Positions 54,265 to 64,000 of a stretch of 64,000 nt of DNA are shown here, one piece after another. The stretch is taken from positions 4,193,501 through 4,257,500 of the forward strand of contig JAZARR010000078.1 in NCBI GenBank assembly GCA_037389465.1, read 5' to 3'. Position numbers and translations under genes: made by a program. The stretch's first letter is position 1, and the number at the start of each line of letters is the position of its first letter. This stretch comes from Baylisascaris procyonis (lineage: Eukaryota > Nematoda > Chromadorea > Rhabditida > Ascarididae). Below the pieces are notes generated by a model. The model was not told the DNA's origin, ran no database searches, and saw nothing but the letters and a program-made list of their open reading frames with translations.

Positions 54265-54806
54265 ATGCGATGTTTAAGCTCTGTTATACGTCAAGTGACA
54301 CCAGCGGAATGTTATGTGAGGAGAATTACATGCGAAGGTAACGTCAAAAACTTCTTCGGGAATCTTCGTTGCTGGGGATGGAGTGTACATAGAATGCTCT
54401 ACTGTTCATCGGAAACAACAGATAACAAGGTAAGACTTTGGTACAAACAATCGATGCCTTTCATCCCCAACTACATAACAATAGGTCAACGATTACAGCA
54501 GTGTAAAATATGTTTTCAAGACGAGCATAGATATACTGAAAGTTCGAGTTCGAGAAACACGTCGAGAACTGCTGCTGCTGGCTGAACATGTAGTGGCATT
54601 AAGGTGATATACAAGTCAGTAGGTACATTGCTGGCGCGGTGGGTTCGTTTAGTGATCAACGATTGATATTGATATTTTACAATTTAGAATAAAGTAGTCT
54701 TGCTTGCTCATTGAAGAGCTTGAAAGTCCTCGCAAATCTAAATATCCCTACTTCATGCAGAACTCAATTTCATACAGAGCTTAAAATAGCGAAGAAAAAA
54801 CACTGA
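54265..54806 (+). CDS. Candidate 97-aa arginine-rich protein, 3 exons, divergent from tomm-40
   Basis: Exons are 54265-54429, 54521-54603 and 54761-54806, and phases agree. The first donor is AAG/GTAAGA. Acceptors are TTTTCAAG and TTCATGCAG. The N-terminus (MRCLSSVIRQVTPAEC) is positively charged with Ser and few acids, as in a mitochondrial presequence. The second exon (TSIDILKVRVRETRRELLLL) is strongly helical, probably amphipathic. The end is basic (LKIAKKKH then TGA). No family was recognised. An in-frame ATG 21 nt upstream is an alternative start. Exon 1 also reads as protein in other frames, so this model is plausible rather than certain. Position opposite tomm-40 hints at co-expression and a mitochondrial role, which is inference only. 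Confidence 0.45.
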
Positions 54807-55369
54807 CCTAACAATTAAGATCTTTGTTTACAAAGACGACAACAACAAACTATTACAGCAGAGACTAAAAAAAAGTGCAAAAAATAAGGCGAAGAAATTA
54901 GCCTATTACTAGCCATTAGCCCAAAATGTTTAAATCTACAAAACTTCCTAACAAAAACCGTAACTCGCTGAATAGAAACATAAAACTAATCGTAAGAAGT
55001 TGACCGATGATGAAAAAAAAATGCAACATTCGGCTCGTTCATAACATATCACCGTATTACTGTAGAATCGGCACGGTGTCTTTAGCTTATAATTTTCATA
55101 TTGTGGCTAATAATGAATCGTAATATATGGGAAATTAATGCAAAGAATACAATTTCCAAAGAAATTTGCTAAAATAAAACAGTACTGAATGCATTCATAA
55201 CTGTTTAATTAAAAACATTAATGCGTTGTGCGCATTATATGCTAAATGCGTAGTTAAGTGCTCGAGCGCTTAACACATTTGTAGCATATCGCCATATGAC
55301 GTTCACTAGTTGATAGGCCATGAGCACAACGCACGCACCGCTTATGCACGTTGTTGTGTATTGCTTGCG
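54807..55369. other. Intergenic, nothing recognised
   Basis: AT-rich stretch between the candidate small gene and the retrotransposon remnant. It may contain the 3' untranslated region of the small gene. No exon or repeat array was seen. Confidence 0.4.
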
Positions 55370-58140
55370 AACTAAGTGCTCGTATTTGAACGTTTGAAAT
55401 GCATTATGAAATCGTCGGAAGTATCGAGTACTATGCAAACAACGAGCAAAGAATTTATGCAAAAGGGGTTAACGACTATAAACTTCGTCACCGAATGTAA
55501 TCTAGCTGACCAGAGAATCGTTGCTGTTTTAAATAATCGATCGTGGTCAGAATTACTTCGATGCTTTGATGCTCCACATATCATGGGCCTTTGTGAATTG
55601 TAATTATCAAGGAATATAACCGATTCGTCGATGTCAGTGGGTTCCGGATATGAAGTATTCGGTTCAGGTCTTTCGATAAGGAAGAGTGGTGTCACTATTC
55701 TGGCAAGATATTTTCTACTTGAGGGAATTGAAATATTGTCGCCGAATTCTGAACGTGAACTGGAACGTGCTGCGCAAATGCTTGTCACTTTTCAATGGTG
55801 GCTGGGCTGTCATGTTCAGGAGACCAAGGAATTTTTGGATTGCTTGACCGATTAGTGCTCTCTGTTTGTACTCCACTAATTGTTGATGACCTCAATATCC
55901 CACTTTCCCGAATGAAGAGCCGTGATGTGAAGATGCTCAGCGATTTTGTGGCGGAATATCACCTAGTCACCTTTACTGATGGTTTTGCAAAGTCAGCCTT
56001 CATACCCACCCAAAAAAAGCCTGCCAGGCTTGTTGCTTGGTGCAGACGCTCGTTTTAATAAACATTTCAATCATTCCCTTCGGTTGTGAAAATTGCAATT
56101 GAGCTCATATTAAAGGTTGCTTGTTGTGGTACGATAGCGGTTTTGGGTTATGGTTAGAAGAAATGCACAGTGTACTTTTTGATTTGGTGAACTATGTTGC
56201 CGTCAAAACTATCCCTCTACAAAGAAATAGGATTGTTGTCAGAACTTGTTGGTCAAATGCACTGATATCTTCAACGCATTGCTTCGGAACGACACTTCTT
56301 TTAGAAAGATAGGAGGAAAGTAAAATGGCAGCATTCGAGAATTGCTTCAAGGACTACCACATGACGTACAAGAAATGGGCAAAAAAACTGTCAAAACTAT
56401 CTTGCTTTCCCGTGAAGCTGCAGTTGATTCTTTACACACATGAGTATTAAAATCAGGTCAGTCTGCTGCTTTGGAACCATTCTCTGTGGACTATGCAAGA
56501 TAGATGCAATTTGCCTCTCCTTGGGCAAGCCTTCAAGTGATACAACGGCGCCCTCCTCTCATAGTCCGCAGACGCAGCACCACATGTTTACCCTCAGGAC
56601 AGATTTGAACGCAGTCATAGGAGCCCACACGTGACCTCGCTACTAGAGGATACACCGCCAATCATCAGGGAGGTTGCGGCTGGCTTTTGCTACGTTTTGT
56701 GTCCCATTTTCAGGCACAGCTTCGTACTGAGTGCTTTTCCCAACGCTTGAAAGGCTGCAGCTATGGTAGCAATACCGAAAAATCCTCCCTTAAACAGCAT
56801 CTCAGATTACCGTCTATAAGCCTCATGGCATCATTTTGCAAGATGCCCAAAGCTGCCTTGATAAAATCAATTCCGAGCCACCTCAACCTTCCAGTCTTCA
56901 TCAGCGACAATCAGTACTGCTTCACTAAACAAAAGTTGACTGACATCCAATCACGATTGCTATAAAGCTCCCCCCAACTGATCCCAAACAGTTTAGCTTA
57001 GGATGAAGCAAAGATAAGGCGCTCCCGTAATTTCTCCCTGAAACTTGGTCCACAAAAAAATTCTAGTAGGCTAAGAGAGCACCGCCTAATCCATAAGCTT
57101 TCAGCTTCAGCAACAATTTCGGATGTATCGTGGAGTGTGCGTTCGGAAATCATTATTGAGAAGTTCATACAGGTCCCGGCAGGACACCATGAACTATGCC
57201 AACGTAGACTTCCCTCTGAGGAAACTGTGTTGATTATCGCTGGTGATGTTAGAAATTCTAAGATAATTCAAAACCTCACGATGACCTCGAGCATGTTGCA
57301 AAATGACGACGCGAGACTAATGGGGTAATAATTGAAAATACAATTTAAGGGGGTTTTCCCGGTAATAGTACCCATAGTTACAGTTTCCAGCGTCCGGAAT
57401 AATTCACATTATAGGACTTTGCCTAAATCGAAGTCATAATGAATAGCCAAGACCAGCCGCAGCCTCTTGATGAGTCCCGAAGGCATATCCTCTTGTATTA
57501 ACGATACCGTATCGTTAATCTGGTGAATGGTTAACGATACCGTACCGTTAGTCCCGTGAATGGCTTATTTGACTACTTTCCAAATCTATTTACCTGAGGA
57601 CATATAACTTAGTGGAGAGCGCACTCAATGTCTTCAAAAACTTATACAGCTTGTCCTAATACTGGCGCCCATCTACGACCAGCCGACGAAACGACTTGAC
57701 CCCTAGCTGTTAGGTTAAGACATGGCTTCGTCGGAAGGATGGTTACAGTTATTGCGGCTTGATATATCCGCCGAAAAATGCTTTACCCCACGTGGAAATT
57801 TTCGGGCTGAAATCCTCTTCCACGTTTATATGGTCTCGAACGTCACAGAAATGACCCGATGAACGACTTGGATGTTTGTATGAGTGACGACTTCAGCAGG
57901 CAGAGCCACTATATCAAACTTCCGCGGAGACCTGCTCAAGTTGAGAACCGTACTCACTGTGCCTTGCGAGCGAGACATTTGCGTAGAAGACTATGGGACT
58001 GCTTTCCTTGCTCACTACCGTCCCATTTTGGGAAGACTGTACTCTGCGGCCGAGGTATACATTAACTCACTCGAACGGATAGTCCGATGAATAATGCATC
58101 ATGCAGGTGGAGCAACATGTGCATTACACTGCCTAGCATA
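55370..58140 (+). mobile_element. Degenerate non-LTR retrotransposon (CR1/L2-like LINE) with endonuclease and reverse transcriptase remnants
   Basis: Broken plus-strand frames fall in LINE order. An apurinic-type endonuclease comes first (SVGSGYEVFGSGLSIRKSG at about 55630, then CTPLIVDDLNIPLSRMKS at about 55870). Reverse-transcriptase pieces follow (EKSSLKQHLRLPSISLMAS and a following FISDNQYCF, about 56770-56930). Then come a late RT block (NDLDVCMSDDFSRQSHYIK, about 57860) and the C-terminal HYRPILGRLYSAAEV…SLERIVRR, about 58010-58090. Frameshifts and stops separate the pieces, and the catalytic FADD-like motif was not seen, so the copy is dead. Exact ends, target-site duplications and tail were not identified. 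Similarity is recognised by motif order, not by alignment. Confidence 0.8.
57497..57563. repeat. Two tandem 33-bp units each built on a palindrome
   Basis: Unit 1 (57498-57530) and unit 2 (57531-57563) differ at about four positions. Unit 1 contains a perfect palindrome, ATTAACGATAC-C-GTATCGTTAAT (57497-57519), with one central base; unit 2 has a decayed version. It lies in the retrotransposon between its RT blocks. Confidence 0.9.
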
Positions 58141-58429
58141 ACTGCATATTTAAGTAAACTGTTGGAATGCATGTACTGATCCAATGAAAATACGTCACAC
58201 CCCATATTAGTTTGGAATCTTCCGGCAGACAGCAAACTGTTGCTGATACTACGTATGGCACCAACTAGTGCTCCCAATCTCATCGACGTTGTGAGGAGCA
58301 CGCCGACTCCAACATTAATTAAATTCAGCTTTACGGCTTGAAAAATAATTAGGTTAGATCATTCGCATCGTCCGTATATCGCCGACTCCCATCAAGAGTT
58401 GAAAAGCAAAATTATGCAGGTGCCTCTAC

Positions 58430-58870
58430 CTTTGCCCATTCATGTCACTATCAACGATGGCGTCATCCTCGTCGCTCTCATATCGCATCGCCTCTTCCTT
58501 CCAACGTGCATCGCCCATTTGTGATTCCCACAAATGCAAGAGAAAAACGTGCAAAAATTCTCAACGAGTATTACTAGTAATATTTCTTATTATGCTTAAA
58601 AGTTTGTGGCAAAGCAACTTTAGGGAAGTGCTTGTGTGCATACCAACATTGGTGCGATGAGCATAGTATTACGTCAATGTGCAACAGCTTCATAAGGCTA
58701 TATAAAAGCGCTATTAAATCATCCACCGCCTACCTGGGTGGTCAACGACTGGGAATGCGTGCAGTTGTGGCATCGCAGCAAGAACCTTCTGTATATCACG
58801 GTACGTACACCTCTTGCTCAACGATACAACATTCCGTACCATTATTTGTTCGGCACAAATAGCGTGTACC
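58430..58870 (-). CDS. CBS-domain exons resembling a CLC chloride channel (partial)
   Basis: Exon 58734-58870 encodes AEQIMVRNVVSLSKRCTYRD and VLAAMPQLHAFPVVDHP, a good match to the first CBS domain of CLC-type chloride channels/transporters, with an acceptor (TTGTAG) and donor (CAG/GTAGGC). A second candidate exon, 58430-58559, fits by phase. It encodes ESQMGDARWKEEAMRYESDE, as expected of the acidic linker after that domain, although the LLGS-type strand normally between them is unclear. In CLC proteins this cytoplasmic module regulates gating of the membrane channel. No membrane-domain exon was found to the right and no second CBS domain to the left within the window. The gene is therefore either spread over long introns, one of them hosting the LINE, or it is a fragment. 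Confidence 0.6.
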
Positions 58871-60750
58871 CTACAATATTCTTTATTCTGCATAGGAAGC
58901 TTCAAGGTTTTACTGCAAAAGAAAAGTTGACGCACTTGGAGTCCCCTACCTAGTAATGCCTGTTAAAAAGAGGACAGAGAAATTCGGGTGTATGCAGCTT
59001 TTGTTGGATTACTTCTTGAATGGAAAATTGAGTGCAAATATGGGTGAATGATAATCTAGTTGATGCATAGACTATTTGGGTTATTTCTAGTATTTCAGGT
59101 GGAGTGTAGCAATGTTGTATCGGCGATTTCGTGAATGGCACTTTCGGCGTTCTAATAAATTTTTGGTTAAATGTATTTTGGATGTTTATCTCGGTCGTTT
59201 CTAACGCATAAATAGTTTCGATTTTAAATATCAATATGGTGTATATCGAAGTGAATCCCATTTGTTGGATCTCATATTTTCTTTTTTGGTTCACTAACAA
59301 GAAGGATTCGACGAGTGCCGAACATTGCTATACCCCACGGGGAATGGATGAAAGATCGCGTTATTTTGAATTAGTATAGTATGGGGCTGTTGGCATCTTT
59401 ATGTTTTCAGAATCAAATGGTTATATTTTGGTATAGATAAGCCAGATGGAGGTTTTCGTAAATCTCAGGTGGTTATGTAGAAAGGTTTGTTAGTGGGAAG
59501 TAGTAGGAAGCGGATAGAAGAGAGAGAAATGAGGATAAATACTGAGGAAGCACAAAGAATTTTATAAGCTTCTCAGCTAGCTATCTTTTTATTTAATCGC
59601 ATTATAGATGCATTCACTTAGTTCGTTTTGATGTTTTTGTTTATATGCTTGATGGCTTTTTTGCGTTTCATTTAATAAAAGAGTCTTTTCTTGCCTCTTT
59701 ATTGCTTTTTGCTTCTTTTCACTTAGTTGGCGATTGCTTTTACGCTTATTGTGTTTCTTTTCCCAAAAATATATAGGTAAATTTTGGTTTAAATCCGTTC
59801 TTAATTTCATCCTTCATTCACACATTTTTGTTATTTCGATGCATATGCCTGGGTTTCGAAGCATACGCCTTGGTGTATCTTAGCTCCTACGGTAATTTTA
59901 GATATACTAATTCCAGGTGTACTGTATTTCTTGATGTGCTACTATTTTGGACGAACGTTGTTTGGGCGTATTGTCTGCAATGGCACTTATGCTGTCGTCT
60001 TGGACTAATACGGTTCTGGATGTGGACACTGATATTGATAACGGTTGGCGGATTGGTTATGCTTCTTCCAGTGTCTCATGTTCACAGAAATCTCGATATT
60101 AGTTTGTGCCGCTTTATGCCGAATTCCTCGTTGGCTAAATATCAGCCTTATTGGTAGTGGGAATTACCATTGTGTTTACTCCTCAATATGCGATGCATAC
60201 GCATTGCGGTACCAGTTCAATATTTGCGGCTATTTCCAAAGTTCATCCAACCTGAATTTAGCCTCACAACAAAACAATTATTTTTTACCAAACTGCCCCC
60301 CTCCCCCTCCCTTCGACCTTAAATATAACATAAAAAGGATTGAAGAGCCTCTCGTACAACTCGACGCTTTTATTGACGCGTAAATTTTTGTAGGTTCGGT
60401 ACATCGCGCTCAGGGAACCGCAACCAATTATTCGCTGTGAGACTTTCAATTCTATGAGGTAGGGGTCGCTGCAATTGCTGTTCAACCAGCACAATCACCG
60501 TCTCCCCGATTCCTCGCCCTCCTTCCCATCTACTTTCCCGAAGTTCATCACCCCAGCATACTCCAGGTTCCTCAGTTTATAAAAGACGAGTGGAAGGTGT
60601 AATGGTATGCCTTCAGGTCTCTTAGAGGAATTGAAGTGTCCTCAAATTTCGAGATTCTCTAACGGTATTGTTCATGAATATCATTCGGAGGTTCCTGAAC
60701 ATAATTTGAGACCCTGACAGGCGGAAGCCTATAAGTAATGATAAGCTCGA
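58871..60750. other. Unassigned stretch, possible mobile-element remains
   Basis: AT-rich on the left. Hydrophobic plus-strand frames at 59828-60383 and a minus-strand frame at 60285-60494 (LIELKVSQRIIGCGSLSAMY) look more like decayed repeat sequence than gene exons. Nothing could be assigned to a family. Confidence 0.3.
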
Positions 60751-60975
60751 TCACCGATATTCGAGTCCAGCTACGAAACCAATGATGCGCAAGGATATCT
60801 CAAAGCATTCTTTCACAATAAAGCACACTATGAGGGCCTTTCTGGTCGATTCTTTTGTTGGCCATTCAACACGCAGCCTAGGCTCATAAGGTTTCCATGC
60901 ATCTGGCTCATGAATTTCGCGCATTCCATTGTAAAGGATGTCGAAATTAGAATAAAATCTCTCTATTATTGATGA
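60751..60975 (-). other. Protein-like open segment, possibly transposon-derived
   Basis: An open frame of 75 codons, with an ATG at 60924, reads IIERFYSNFDILYNGMRE at its start and then EPDAWKPYEPRLRVEWPTK. Composition is clearly protein-like. The FYSN start recalls the finger region of nematode reverse transcriptases, but no later RT motif follows. It could be an exon or repeat fragment. Confidence 0.3.
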
Positions 60976-61079
60976 TCAAATCTAGGAGCTTCAATTAGAG
61001 ACGGATTTTCTTTCTTTCTTTTTTTCACGGAGCCAAGAGGAGGCGGACGAAATTGTTACAGTCGAAAGCATCCATATAC

Positions 61080-64000
<2,921 letters not shown>

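Noticed and set aside
55372..55788. Long minus-strand ORF of 138 codons
   Set aside because: The plus strand here encodes the endonuclease part of the LINE; the minus frame is its antisense shadow.

Overview
The window looks like AT-rich nuclear DNA from a nematode, probably of the Caenorhabditis/strongylid branch. Three genes rebuilt from spliced exons have recognisable animal products: TOM40, an SPRY/SOCS-box protein and BCCIP. Where I recalled the Caenorhabditis TOM40 sequence the match was close. Exons are mostly 60-300 bp, many 3' splice sites follow the worm TTTCAG style, and introns reach more than 11 kb. There is no operon-like bacterial organisation. All gene models below were built by eye from splice sites, reading phase and protein similarity.

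Layout from left to right. 1797-7512 (minus) is a complete seven-exon BCCIP homolog. 7513-10790 is intergenic. 10791-16705 (plus) is most of a long, serine-rich, disordered, unrecognised protein; its first exon was not found. 18930-45530 (minus) is one very large gene for an SPSB (gustavus-type) SPRY plus SOCS-box protein with an unusual disordered N-terminal extension. Its introns occupy almost all of 23-45 kb and hold a few small exon-like ORFs on the other strand. 50468-53857 (minus) is a complete five-exon tomm-40. It is divergent, across about 400 bp, from a candidate 97-aa arginine-rich protein (54265-54806, plus). 55370-58140 (plus) is a decayed non-LTR retrotransposon with endonuclease and reverse transcriptase remnants. 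58430-58870 (minus) holds one or two exons resembling the cytoplasmic CBS part of a CLC chloride channel. The right end (59-64 kb) is repeat-rich, with a GC-richer block ending in a long (TA)n run.

How the genes relate: TOM40 is the mitochondrial import pore, and its divergent neighbour may also be mitochondrial. The SPSB protein should be a Cullin-5 ubiquitin-ligase adaptor. BCCIP is a nuclear/ribosome-biogenesis and genome-stability factor. They share no evident pathway. No CRISPR array, rRNA, convincing tRNA or spliced-leader gene was seen. The most interesting material is the extended SPSB gene, the long TQT-motif protein, the tomm-40 head-to-head partner, and a duplicated palindrome inside the retrotransposon.
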